A stretch of DNA of 33,085 nt, taken from positions 1 through 33,085 of IMG/VR virus record IMGVR_UViG_3300013117_000131; one strand, 5' to 3'. The stretch comes from a virus. The notes beneath the pieces are model-generated. The model made no database searches and was not told the origin of the DNA. It worked only from the letters and a program-made list of their open reading frames with translations. Below are positions 1 to 7,353 of the stretch, piece by piece; positions within the stretch are counted from its first letter, which is position 1; every line of letters starts with the position of its first letter. A program made the position numbers and the translations under genes.

Positions 1-119
1 GATAGTGGTTGTATGTATTTATTTAGCACTGGCACAATTTACCCAAATGAAGAGTTAATAACACCTTTTAAAGCATTTACTATCAAATATTACAACTCTA
101 ATTTTAGTAAGGCAGCTAG
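1..119. repeat. Terminal direct repeat, left copy
   Basis: These 119 bases are identical to 32967-33085. The reading frame of the primase-helicase gene continues exactly through the join, so the repeat marks a circular or terminally redundant genome of 32,966 bp, not an internal duplication. Confidence 0.95.
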
Positions 120-1521
120 TGAGTTGTACAGTAGGGGGTTTGGTGAAAGAAAAAGGGAAGTTGTGTATGATTTTAAGGAGTCAAAAGAAGAAATAAAAAA
201 AGAATATGTTGAGTTTCCTTTAGGGATATTCCCCGAATCTATTCAACACTATATTTCAACTTGCAATTCAACCTTGAACAGCTCTGTTGATTATTTGGGG
301 TGTTCTTTCATGTGGCTTGCATCCATGATAATAGGCAATAGCTTTAAAGTTGAGGTTAAAAACGGATGGTATGAAAGTGCTGTATTGTGGTTAATATTAG
401 TAGGCAAGGCAGGTATAGGAAAAACCCCATCTATAGATAATATTATCTTTCCCCTTAATAAGATTAATAGTTTTTTAATAAAAAAATATATCAAAGATGT
501 AGAAAAATATCAATATTACCAAGGATTAGATAAAAAAGAAAAAATGCAACATGAAGAGGTTCGTAAACCTATTAATGAGCAATTCTTAGTAAATGATATA
601 ACTATTGAAGCATTAATACAGTTACATTCCACGAATGATAACGGCATAGGTGTTTTTAAAGATGAACTAGCAGGCTGGATAAAAGACATGAACAAATATA
701 GAGCTGGTTCCGATTTAGAACATTGGCTATCCAGCTGGTCAGGTAAGAGTATATTTTTCAATAGAAAATCAGTAGAAAGTGATTTTGTACAAAAACCATT
801 CATGCCAGTATTGGGAGGTATACAGCCTACTATATTTGATAGTTTTTATACTAACGACAATAAAGATAGCGGGTTTATTGATAGAATGTTAATGAGTTAT
901 CCTGACTTAAAAGTTGATAAATACAACACTAATGAAATGCCTACAGGCTTACTTGATTGGTACGAAAACGAAGTGATTAGATTCTTTCACAATATAAAGA
1001 ACAATTTTTTAAACTATAGCAGAGAGGGTGATTTATTGCATAATGTGGTAAAATTCTCAGATGATTCAAAAATAGAGTGGGAGCGTATTTTTAATAAAAT
1101 AACTACAGCACAAAATAGCATGCACGAAAGTGAGTATTTAAAAAGTATGTACCCTAAGCAAAAAAGTTACATTCCCCGCTTTGCTTTAATATTAAATATG
1201 ATTTGGTTTCATTTTGAGGGTTCAGACCACACTATCATAACTAAAGAATCGATTTTAAGAGCTGAGAAGCTAAGTGATTATTTTGTGAACATGGCAAAAA
1301 AGGTAAAAATCGAAGGTGACGAATCAAAAGACATTGAGAAGAGCTTAAAAAACAACGATAATAAAAACTTACCTGAAAAGATAATACAGCTATACAATGA
1401 AAACACGAGTGTAAACAAGACCAAATTAGCTGAAAAACTTTCAGTATCAAGGCAGTACGTACATAATGTAATCAAAAAACATGAAGAAAGCAAGTGTAAA
1501 CAAAGTGTAAACAAAGTGTAA
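1..1521 (+). CDS. Primase-polymerase/helicase, C-terminal part (DUF3987-like helicase plus HTH)
   Basis: This is the continuation of the gene that starts at 32211. The frame is open from base 1 and, joined to the right end, gives 758 aa. The part here is a DUF3987-type phage helicase. The Walker A is LILVGKAGIGKTP (encoded about 390-430) and the Walker B-like motif is GVFKDELAGW (about 650-680). The last 50 residues hold a helix-turn-helix (NKTKLAEKLSVSRQYVHNVI). The 3' end and stop codon lie inside the GTGTAAAC iteron array, so the tail reads KQSVNKV from iteron DNA. By family knowledge such proteins prime and unwind DNA at phage and plasmid origins. Binding of the C-terminal HTH to the adjacent iterons is my inference. 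The ATG at 13 is internal, not the start. Confidence 0.88.
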   Translation, partial: DSGCMYLFSTGTIYPNEELITPFKAFTIKYYNSNFSKAASELYSRGFGERKREVVYDFKESKEEIKKEYVEFPLGIFPESIQHYISTCNSTLNSSVDYLGCSFMWLASMIIGNSFKVEVKNGWYESAVLWLILVGKAGIGKTPSIDNIIFPLNKINSFLIKKYIKDVEKYQYYQGLDKKEKMQHEEVRKPINEQFLVNDITIEALIQLHSTNDNGIGVFKDELAGWIKDMNKYRAGSDLEHWLSSWSGKSIFFNRKSVESDFVQKPFMPVLGGIQPTIFDSFYTNDNKDSGFIDRMLMSYPDLKVDKYNTNEMPTGLLDWYENEVIRFFHNIKNNFLNYSREGDLLHNVVKFSDDSKIEWERIFNKITTAQNSMHESEYLKSMYPKQKSYIPRFALILNMIWFHFEGSDHTIITKESILRAEKLSDYFVNMAKKVKIEGDESKDIEKSLKNNDNKNLPEKIIQLYNENTSVNKTKLAEKLSVSRQYVHNVIKKHEESKCKQSVNKV

Positions 1522-1548
1522 ACAAAAAAAGCCATTGTTTACACCTTA
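1492..1548 (+). repeat. 57-bp perfect inverted repeat, left arm
   Basis: This arm is the exact reverse complement of 1720-1776, including the run of seven A and the gcc between iteron blocks. It contains three direct iterons and one inverted iteron. It overlaps the last 30 bases of the primase-helicase gene. Confidence 0.93.
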
Positions 1549-1719
1549 TTTCACTATGTATCAATACTTTAAGCTAAAAAGTGTAAACTGTTTACACTAT
1601 TTTTAAAAATTACAAAAATCATGAAATTACAGACTAAAAAAATTAAAAAAACACCCCCACCCCCAACTTACTGTAAACAGTTTACACTTTTGGGGTTAAC
1701 TCTCTTAATATCAATAAAC

Positions 1720-1776
1720 TAAGGTGTAAACAATGGCTTTTTTTGTTTACACTTTGTTTACACTTTGTTTACACTT
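1720..1776 (-). repeat. 57-bp perfect inverted repeat, right arm
   Basis: This arm is the exact reverse complement of 1492-1548, with one inverted and three direct iterons in mirror order. It is separated from the left arm by 171 bp and lies 42 bp before the helicase start at 1819. Confidence 0.93.
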
Positions 1777-1818
1777 TTAAAATTTAGGTACTTTTAACGG
1801 ATTTAAAAAAAAACAAAT

Positions 1819-3048
1819 ATGGAACTACGAGATTATCAAATAAAAATTAGTAATAAAGCTGCATCTATTCTAAGCGACTTTAAGTTGGTTTATTTGGCTT
1901 TACAAGCAAGAACTGGTAAAACTATCACAGCAATGCAGATAGTACGTAAAAACGGTTTTAAAAACGTTCTATTCGTGTCTAAAAAGAAAGCTTTGGTTAG
2001 CATCGAGAAAGATTACCGTTTTTTTAGTGATTTTTTTAAAATGACAGTAGTTAATTTTGAAAGTGTGCATAAATGCACGGAGGATTACGATTTAGTTATA
2101 GTTGATGAAGCACACTCAATAGGAGCATTCCCAAAGCCTAGTAAAAGAGCGAAGGTTTTAAAAGAAATGTGTATTGATAAGCCTGTTATTTTTTTATCAG
2201 CAACACCAACACCAGAAAGTTTTAGTCAATTATTCCATCAATTTTGCATAAGTAGCTTTTCGCCTTGGAAAAATTATAAAAGTTTTTACAGGTGGGCAAA
2301 AGACTATGTAAAAGTTAAGAAAAAATACGTTTACAACCGTGAAATAAACGACTATTCGGACGCAAAAATAAATTTAATTGAGAATAAGGTTGACCATTTA
2401 TTTTTACGATTCACACAAGAGCAAGCAGGGTTTAATAATATAATTAAAGAGAAATTTTTAACGGTTCAAATGTCTGAAGCTCAAAAAAAAGCTATTCAAT
2501 TAATATTAAAAGATGGAATAATTGAAACAAAAGACGGCAATGTAATAATTGCAGACACAGCAGTTAAGAAGCAATCCAAAATCCATCAAATAAGCTCAGG
2601 CACTTGCAAGAATGAAGAGGGAGGCTACCATATTATTTCATTAAACAAAGCAAATGCAATTAAGGACTATTTCAAAGGTCGTAAAATTGCTATCTATTAT
2701 AAATTTAAAGCAGAATTAGAAGCTTTAAAGCACGTATTTGATAATTACACAGAAATTCCCGAACTTTTCCAAGAAACAACAGATTTAGTGTTTTTTGGTC
2801 AATTTGTGAGCGGTCGGGAGGGAGTTAGATTAGATACTGCTGAAGCAATTGTTTTTTATAATATTGACTTTAGTTTTTTGAGCTATGAGCAGGCTAAAAA
2901 TAGGATAGTGAGTAAAGAAAGAGAAAGCGAAGCGGTGTTGTATTGGGTTTTTAGTGAATGTAGTATTGAGGAAAAAATATATAAATCTGTATGCGACAAA
3001 AAAAATTATACTAATTATCACTTTAAAAAAGACTATTATGGAAAGTAA
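1819..3048 (+). CDS. DEAH/SNF2-type superfamily 2 helicase
   Basis: A 409-aa ATP-dependent DNA helicase or translocase. Visible motifs in order: N-terminal LRDYQ Q-motif-like start, Walker A in ALQARTGKT (about residue 32), Walker B VIVDEAHS (about 96), motif III FLSATPT (about 127), and a C-terminal helicase lobe ending in the motif VI-like QAKNRIVSKERES (about 360). This compact SNF2-like form followed by a VRR-NUC nuclease is common in phage replication modules. Its stop overlaps the nuclease start by 11 bp, so the two are probably translated together. It lies just downstream of the candidate origin. The exact role, fork remodelling or recombination, cannot be read from sequence. Confidence 0.87.
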   Translation: MELRDYQIKISNKAASILSDFKLVYLALQARTGKTITAMQIVRKNGFKNVLFVSKKKALVSIEKDYRFFSDFFKMTVVNFESVHKCTEDYDLVIVDEAHSIGAFPKPSKRAKVLKEMCIDKPVIFLSATPTPESFSQLFHQFCISSFSPWKNYKSFYRWAKDYVKVKKKYVYNREINDYSDAKINLIENKVDHLFLRFTQEQAGFNNIIKEKFLTVQMSEAQKKAIQLILKDGIIETKDGNVIIADTAVKKQSKIHQISSGTCKNEEGGYHIISLNKANAIKDYFKGRKIAIYYKFKAELEALKHVFDNYTEIPELFQETTDLVFFGQFVSGREGVRLDTAEAIVFYNIDFSFLSYEQAKNRIVSKERESEAVLYWVFSECSIEEKIYKSVCDKKNYTNYHFKKDYYGK

Positions 3049-3310
3049 AATTCAAAACGCTATTAAGCGTAAGTTACAAAAAGATGGTTGGTTAGTTTTA
3101 AAAATAATACAATTATCAGAGAATGGCTATCCTGATTTGATGTGTTTAAAGGACGGTCAGCAAGTATGGATAGAAGTAAAGCAAGCGGGTAAAGTGCCAA
3201 GGCCGCTGCAATTCTTTAGGATGAAACAATTAAACCAAATGGGTATTAAAGCTTTTTGGACAGCCGACCCAGAAGATAGAAGAATTCAAAACATGCTGTC
3301 CAACACATAA
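3038..3310 (+). CDS. VRR-NUC domain nuclease
   Basis: A 90-aa protein covering a minimal VRR-NUC fold of the PD-(D/E)xK superfamily. It shows the E-x(n)-GYPDLMCL and VWIEVKQAG motifs, whose Asp, Glu and Lys would be catalytic, and a C-terminal PRPLQFFRMKQL helix typical of the family. I chose ATG 3038, which overlaps the end of the helicase, because residues upstream of it do not belong to the domain. Stand-alone phage VRR-NUC proteins act on branched or nicked DNA. Pairing with the helicase suggests a repair or fork-processing job. Confidence 0.88.
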   Translation: MESKIQNAIKRKLQKDGWLVLKIIQLSENGYPDLMCLKDGQQVWIEVKQAGKVPRPLQFFRMKQLNQMGIKAFWTADPEDRRIQNMLSNT

Positions 3311-3317
3311 AAACCTA

Positions 3318-3347
3318 TTGCTACTTTAAAAAGTATAACTAATTTTG
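3318..3347 (+). promoter_or_regulatory. Bacteroidota-type promoter
   Basis: TTG (3318-3320), 19 bases, then TAATTTTG (3340-3347) match the TTG-N19-20-TAnnTTTG consensus. A second -7-like box, TACATTTG, lies at 3377-3384 but has no -33 at the right distance. Both precede the gene at 3412. Confidence 0.6.
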
Positions 3348-3411
3348 AAATACTAAAGCGTTACAGGATGGATTTGTACATTTGCCGCCAGCTTTGAGGA
3401 AAATAAATTAA

Positions 3412-3672
3412 ATGTACATTTTTAAAAAACTTAAATCAAACGCAATGAGAGTACTAGACGACATTTTAAAAATGAAAGACGACTTTAATATTGACGAAAT
3501 ACTAACACAAGACGCAATGGAGGACGCAAAAATGGAGGATTTTGTGCAAAGTCATAAAATAGGACAGGGAAACAGTATAGCTGAAGATGCTATAAGGCGT
3601 ATTATGTGGGCTTTAGAAGCTGATACATTAGAAAAGTGTAAAAAACAATTAAATACCTGCTTTAAAATATGA
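3412..3672 (+). CDS. Hypothetical protein, 86 aa
   Basis: I do not recognise this protein. It is charged and mostly helical by eye, with an acidic centre (DDILKMKDDFNIDEI). It heads a run of very small genes after a promoter-bearing gap and its stop overlaps the next start (ATGA at 3669). It has no membrane segment or cysteine pairs. It may be an early regulator, but the sequence does not show this. Confidence 0.6.
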   Translation: MYIFKKLKSNAMRVLDDILKMKDDFNIDEILTQDAMEDAKMEDFVQSHKIGQGNSIAEDAIRRIMWALEADTLEKCKKQLNTCFKI

Positions 3673-3839
3673 AAACAATATGCTCATATTGTAAGGATGG
3701 ATTAGATTTATCCTTACATAAAACATGCCCTGTTTGTGGATTGCGGGATTACAAAACATTAAATAAAACACTATTATTATTTTTAACTGTTTTTTTTATT
3801 TCGGCAATGTTATTGCTATCTTATTTTTATACATTATGA
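3669..3839 (+). CDS. Small zinc-ribbon membrane protein, 56 aa
   Basis: The N-terminal half carries two cysteine pairs (CSYC, then CPVC 15 residues later), a zinc ribbon. The C-terminal half is one long hydrophobic helix (LLLFLTVFFISAMLLLSYFY). It overlaps both neighbours by ATGA, so it is translationally coupled on both sides. The function is unknown; it could place a zinc ribbon at the inner membrane. Confidence 0.6.
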   Translation: MKTICSYCKDGLDLSLHKTCPVCGLRDYKTLNKTLLLFLTVFFISAMLLLSYFYTL

Positions 3840-4309
3840 AGTATTTAATTATTATTTTATCGGTGCATATTTTTAGTGTGCATGCTAAATTATTGTACTA
3901 TTTAAACCCTGAATTGGCAGACAAGACAAGTTTTAGCTTTGTGAATTTGTCAGAACCCAGTATTTTAGCTATGATTTTCGCACTCAGTTACTCATTAGCA
4001 ACGGCAGTAGTTATTTATAATACTGAGAATAAAAGAATAATTGCAACTTATGCCGTATTAGATGGTATTGCAGTGCTTTTATATTATTTCACAAAATTAC
4101 CGATGTTTTTAAGTGCATTTTATTTTGCAATTTACACTTTCATTTTAATAGGGTCAACAATAACGATTAAAAAGCCCGTTACTATGTTCGATATGCAGAA
4201 AGCAGGGGCAACACTTAAAGAGATAGCTGAGAGATTTAAGGTTAGCGAATCAACAATAAGCAGAAAATTAAATGGAAAGAACAGTAAGAGTAATAGTTTA
4301 CGAAAGTAA
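3836..4309 (+). CDS. Membrane protein with C-terminal helix-turn-helix
   Basis: A 157-aa protein with about four hydrophobic segments in residues 1-110 and a resolvase-like HTH at the C-terminus (AGATLKEIAERFKVSESTIS, about 125-144). It is coupled by ATGA to the zinc-ribbon membrane gene upstream. A membrane anchor plus DNA-binding domain could tether DNA or a regulator to the membrane. I know no named family that fits, and the role is inference only. Confidence 0.68.
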   Translation: MKYLIIILSVHIFSVHAKLLYYLNPELADKTSFSFVNLSEPSILAMIFALSYSLATAVVIYNTENKRIIATYAVLDGIAVLLYYFTKLPMFLSAFYFAIYTFILIGSTITIKKPVTMFDMQKAGATLKEIAERFKVSESTISRKLNGKNSKSNSLRK

Positions 4310-4349
4310 TATCAAATACAATCTATTAAAAAGCTTGAAACCTATTTAA
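4272..4349 (+). CDS. Possible 25-aa ORF
   Basis: It starts inside the end of the membrane-HTH gene and stops directly before the next ATG (TAAATG). Only the tight spacing supports it; coding potential cannot be judged at this length. Confidence 0.22.
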   Translation: MERTVRVIVYESNIKYNLLKSLKPI

Positions 4350-4517
4350 ATGCCTATAGAATTAAAAATAATGAATATATTATTAGACATACTAATACCT
4401 CTTTCTGGCGTAGTTATATTTTACTTTATAATTTTCCTATGGCTATTTTGTGGAGCTAAAGAAGATGACAACAATGAAGAGTGGAAGAAAATAAAAAGCA
4501 AACACAATTTATACTAA
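4350..4517 (+). CDS. Small single-pass membrane protein, 55 aa
   Basis: One hydrophobic segment (residues 9-34) is followed by a charged, acidic tail (GAKEDDNNEEWKK). Length and shape would allow a holin or a membrane effector, but there is no family motif. It lies in the tiny-gene cluster between the membrane-HTH gene and the DnaA-like gene. Confidence 0.5.
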   Translation: MPIELKIMNILLDILIPLSGVVIFYFIIFLWLFCGAKEDDNNEEWKKIKSKHNLY

Positions 4518-4616
4518 ATACGATTTGTCCAATAAATAAAACCGAAGTGTTTTATAGCATATTTTTTGAATTAAAAATGTTTTGTAAATTTACTTAACAT
4601 TTAAAAACAAAAAAAC

Positions 4617-4724
4617 ATGGAAGAATTATTTACAAAGTATGGCATTCTGGTTAATATCACCAGAAACGAAAACCAAGAGAGAGAATTTCAATTAGTCAAA
4701 AAACAATTACAAGAATTATTATGA
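4617..4724 (+). CDS. Hypothetical protein, 35 aa
   Basis: A short charged helical peptide (MEELFTKYGI...). It follows an A/T-rich gap of 99 bp with an A-rich leader and overlaps the next ORF by ATGA. Being the first of three ATGA-coupled tiny ORFs is the main evidence that it is real. Confidence 0.45.
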   Translation: MEELFTKYGILVNITRNENQEREFQLVKKQLQELL

Positions 4725-4828
4725 AACACGAGCTTATTATAAGAAAAAAAGAGATACTAAGGACTAGATTAACGCCTGAATTAGAGAAAGAGCTTCGAGT
4801 TATTAATATTACTCTCAATTGGTTATGA
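4721..4828 (+). CDS. Hypothetical protein, 35 aa
   Basis: A basic N-terminus and a probable amphipathic helix (LTPELEKELRVINITLNWL). It is coupled by ATGA to the ORFs on both sides. No function can be assigned. Confidence 0.42.
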   Translation: MKHELIIRKKEILRTRLTPELEKELRVINITLNWL

Positions 4829-4926
4829 TTTGGCTAAAAATAGTATTGCTTTTTATAGCTATAAGCCTCAGATCGATATTTGGTTGGGGTGAAAGTGAAA
4901 TTGACGATTATTATGAAAACTATTAA
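4825..4926 (+). CDS. Tiny membrane protein, 33 aa
   Basis: A hydrophobic N-terminal helix (IWLKIVLLFIAISL) is followed by an acidic, tyrosine-rich tail (ESEIDDYYENY). It is the last of three coupled ORFs, and its stop codon is also the first base of the terminator stem at 4926. Confidence 0.42.
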   Translation: MIWLKIVLLFIAISLRSIFGWGESEIDDYYENY

Positions 4927-4994
4927 AACCTTACCTATAATTTAATTATAAATCCGTCGCACGATTTACTCAATTAACAAAGGTAGGGTTTTTT
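4926..4994 (+). terminator. Long hairpin with T-run, terminator or attenuator
   Basis: AAACCTTACCT (4926-4936) pairs with AGGTAGGGTTT (4981-4991): 11 bp with one G-U, followed by T's to 4994. The 44-base loop holds further complementary segments (TTAATT/AATTAA and AAATC/GATTT). The next gene starts only 15 bases later, so it may act as an attenuator for it. Confidence 0.6.
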
Positions 4995-5008
4995 AAACTT
5001 AAATTATT

Positions 5009-5323
5009 ATGATTGAAGTAATAAGTGAATATTACAATATCCCTAAAAATGAGATATTAGGAAAGAAGCAAGATAGGCATATTGCAGACGCAAGACACAT
5101 GTTATGCTTTCTTGAAGATGAAATAGGTAACAAAACGCTATATCAAATCCGTGATATAATAGGGTATAAAGGACATGCGCAAGTAATACACGCAATAAAA
5201 AATATATCCAATTTAATTAAAACAGATAGCAAAATAAAAAAAGATTACGAAAATATAAAAGAATACATACTAACAAGTAAAACAACTTTAATTAGACGTA
5301 TTGAAGAATTAGTACCTTGTTAA
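5009..5323 (+). CDS. DnaA domain IV-like DNA-binding protein
   Basis: A 104-aa protein whose first 70 residues match the C-terminal DNA-binding domain of DnaA: a DARHMLCFL helix (the family has D-A-R-x-x-A-M-Y-L) and GHAQVIHAIKNI in the place of the DnaA signature G-R-D-H-T-T-V. There is no AAA+ domain. In DnaA this domain reads DnaA boxes; a stand-alone phage copy could compete for host boxes or recruit host replication proteins to the phage origin. The start follows a CTTAAATTATT leader and an upstream hairpin. Its stop overlaps that of the convergent connector gene within TTAA (5320-5323). Confidence 0.8.
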   Translation: MIEVISEYYNIPKNEILGKKQDRHIADARHMLCFLEDEIGNKTLYQIRDIIGYKGHAQVIHAIKNISNLIKTDSKIKKDYENIKEYILTSKTTLIRRIEELVPC

Positions 5324-5787
5324 ACAATAATAAAACTTATGCCTTCATTTTCCTCAGCTTGCTTTGGCCACAAAGTATAAGTTGAGGAATTTTCATCTAA
5401 AAAATTAATAATATCATTTCTATAATCAGCCTGTTCTTTCTGATAATTTCTACTAATCTGCTCTAGTTGCCATTTCTCAGCTTTCTCAGTTGTATTATTA
5501 TCAAATTGATAATTGCCCCTATTGGTATGGAACAAATTACCCTCAACTATGTATTTAGCTGCTAACGAAGCACTTAAAAAGTTATAAATATAAGGATCAA
5601 GCAAAGCGCTATAGTCAATAGTTGGTGTGTCTGCTGTTAAATCATTATATAGATCATCGCCAAGCAAAGGTTTTAAGCTATTTCTTTGCACTCTCAAAAC
5701 AAATTGATTGAATTGACTTTCATTAATATTATAATCAAAGTCGTATAGTTCTCTAGCTTTCTGTACTGTCAGCAATATTGTTTCCAT
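5320..5787 (-). CDS. Probable head-tail connector protein (DUF6712-like)
   Basis: 155 aa, starting inside the end of the portal gene (35-bp overlap) and ending the leftward virion operon. The N-terminal pattern (INESQFNQFVLRVQRNSLKP, then LLGDDLYNDL) resembles adaptor proteins that sit under the portal in phages of Bacteroidota. Family assignment is from memory of that pattern, not a search. Position next to portal supports a connector role. Confidence 0.55.
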   Translation of the reverse strand: METILLTVQKARELYDFDYNINESQFNQFVLRVQRNSLKPLLGDDLYNDLTADTPTIDYSALLDPYIYNFLSASLAAKYIVEGNLFHTNRGNYQFDNNTTEKAEKWQLEQISRNYQKEQADYRNDIINFLDENSSTYTLWPKQAEENEGISFIIV

Positions 5788-6928
5788 TGTTTTCTTCCGA
5801 TTTAATTAACATTTTAGGTTCTATTTCTAAATTCATATTGCCAAAAATGCTATAACTCATTAATTTATTTAGTGCTTTCTCAATTTCTTTCCTATCCTTC
5901 TCAACTATCGAATTATAAAAGACAAAAGCATCTTGCAAGCTCTGTTGATTAAACATTCCCGTTTCACTAATCGCATTTAGAATAGCAGGCTGTCTAAATA
6001 TACTAAATATTGCCTCTCTGCTCTCTTTATTTTGATTGGTATATAAATTATCTATATTTGAACGCTCAAAAGGTATGAACTGTACGATCTTATCTGTCCC
6101 CTCAACACCTGCCGGAACTGCTAAAACTGTAAACCTTCCGCTACTATTAGCTCCTGAGCCGTCACCCCTTAACGAATCAATAACACCATCGTTTTCTTTT
6201 TGATTCTCGGCTATTTTTGGGTAAGTAAAAACCCCAGACAAGGCAAAGCCGTTTTGTATATTCCTTAATTTAAATAGTTCTTCGTCTGCTTGATATTGCC
6301 CAGCCTCTAAAGCTGCATCGAAAGTAGCTAATGGGTATATTGAGTTTGTACCAGTCCAATAAAATACTTGCCCTGTGTAATTTTCCCAGCCTACCTCATT
6401 TGCTTGTTCAACAGATTTTTCAGGATCAAATAAATTATAAACAACCTCACGACCATAATTATCAGTAGCATATCTATTTGACCAATCAGGATTATAAACT
6501 AATAAACCTTTTTCATTGTATCTGAGCGCATCAAAATCAACATGCTGCATCTCAATTATTTTTCCCAAAGCATTGTAATTCACATGTACAGCAAAACCTA
6601 AAGTACTTTTATCTTTTGCTATAAATGTTAATAAATCAAATAATGTTTGGCCTTTACTATTAATTACAACCTCGTCAGATTCACCAAAACCATCGCCAAT
6701 AGTAAAATCCTTAAACGTAGCTAAAGCAGTACTTAATGCCCAGCTTTTTTGAGCTACCTCAATTATTTTTTGAGGGTAAAGATTATCATAATTACCGTAA
6801 GGCTTTATATCTTGATAATTATTGGTGTGTTTTGCTAGTCTTGGGGTGTATATTACTTGATCAATACTATTAGCAGTGGTATAATATCTTTGTGTTGCTC
6901 TTCTGCTCTCCTGTGTGAATGTTGACAT
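5753..6928 (-). CDS. Portal protein
   Basis: 391 aa. Portal-like features: an N-terminal stem region with YGNYDNLYPQKIIEVAQKS, a middle wing with STLGFAVHVNYNALGKI, and a C-terminal clip with IFSIFRQPAILNAI and GMFNQQSLQDAFVFYN, the loop and helix pattern seen in siphophage portals. It would form the dodecameric DNA gate at the capsid vertex. It lies downstream of capsid and tail-tube genes and about 15 kb from terminase, an unusual place. A hairpin terminator at 6943-6975 separates it from the gene upstream. Confidence 0.75.
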   Translation of the reverse strand: MSTFTQESRRATQRYYTTANSIDQVIYTPRLAKHTNNYQDIKPYGNYDNLYPQKIIEVAQKSWALSTALATFKDFTIGDGFGESDEVVINSKGQTLFDLLTFIAKDKSTLGFAVHVNYNALGKIIEMQHVDFDALRYNEKGLLVYNPDWSNRYATDNYGREVVYNLFDPEKSVEQANEVGWENYTGQVFYWTGTNSIYPLATFDAALEAGQYQADEELFKLRNIQNGFALSGVFTYPKIAENQKENDGVIDSLRGDGSGANSSGRFTVLAVPAGVEGTDKIVQFIPFERSNIDNLYTNQNKESREAIFSIFRQPAILNAISETGMFNQQSLQDAFVFYNSIVEKDRKEIEKALNKLMSYSIFGNMNLEIEPKMLIKSEENNGNNIADSTES

Positions 6929-6942
6929 CTAAAAAAGTTTTA

Positions 6943-6975
6943 AAAAAAGGGTAGTTATATTAACCACCCTTTTAG
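6943..6975 (-). terminator. Intrinsic terminator in the virion operon
   Basis: Read leftward, AAAAGGGTGGTTA pairs with TAACTACCCTTTT (13 positions, one G-U), followed by a T-run. It lies between the 108-aa gene and portal, so it could lower portal expression relative to capsid and tail tube. Confidence 0.7.
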
Positions 6976-6993
6976 TTGTAAAAACCTAAATTA

Positions 6994-7320
6994 TTATTTA
7001 AAATACTGAGCTTGTTGCTCTTTGGAAAACTTAGCCACAATCAACTTAGGGTTGGGAACATCTTGAGAAATGAAAAACTTGTCACCTTTCAATGATATTT
7101 TTGCAATCCCTTGTTCTTTCTTAGTAGCTGCATATTTACCCTCATAACCTCTTAAAGCTTTTTCTAACTCTTGCATCCTGTCAAGCTTAGAGAATTTCTT
7201 TTTTGCTTCTTTGCGCAAATTTTCATAATCTAATTTCAACTTGCAATACTCTTGATGGTCAGCTAAATAGGCTTTCTCATCAATTTTTGGTTTCTTTGTA
7301 CTTGTTTTTTTCTCAGTCAT
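6994..7320 (-). CDS. Hypothetical virion-operon protein, 108 aa
   Basis: A lysine-rich start (TEKKTSTKKPK), a central coiled-coil-like helix (about 30-65), and a C-terminal part ending KEQQAQYFK. Between the probable tail tube gene and portal. It could be a tail-assembly, head-decoration or host-takeover protein; no family is recognised. Confidence 0.6.
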   Translation of the reverse strand: MTEKKTSTKKPKIDEKAYLADHQEYCKLKLDYENLRKEAKKKFSKLDRMQELEKALRGYEGKYAATKKEQGIAKISLKGDKFFISQDVPNPKLIVAKFSKEQQAQYFK

Positions 7321-7353
7321 AATAAAATAATTTTAAAACAAATATACAAAAAA

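Larger units (their letters stand above)
1492..1776. other. Candidate replication origin: iterons in a large inverted repeat
   Basis: The region holds GTGTAAAC at 1494, 1505, 1516, 1581 and 1724, and the inverse GTTTACAC at 1537, 1590, 1680, 1745, 1756 and 1767; one more copy lies at 1409 in the upstream gene. Direct copies are spaced 11 bp, one helical turn. Two near-palindromes, GTGTAAACTGTTTACAC (1581-1597) and TGTAAACAGTTTACAC (1672-1687), sit in the middle, flanking an A/T-rich stretch (1598-1650) and a C-rich run (1650-1666). No gene fits in 1522-1818. Position between primase-helicase and a second helicase supports an origin. An operator for a replication regulator is the alternative, and both could be true. 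Confidence 0.72.

Noticed and set aside
1492-1776. Insertion sequence remnant with inverted termini
   Set aside because: No transposase or target duplication; the arms consist of GTGTAAAC iterons, and two more palindromes of the same unit lie between them.
2954-3037. Earlier start for the VRR-NUC gene at 2954
   Set aside because: It would overlap the helicase by 95 bp and add residues outside the nuclease fold; ATG 3038 gives the usual short overlap.
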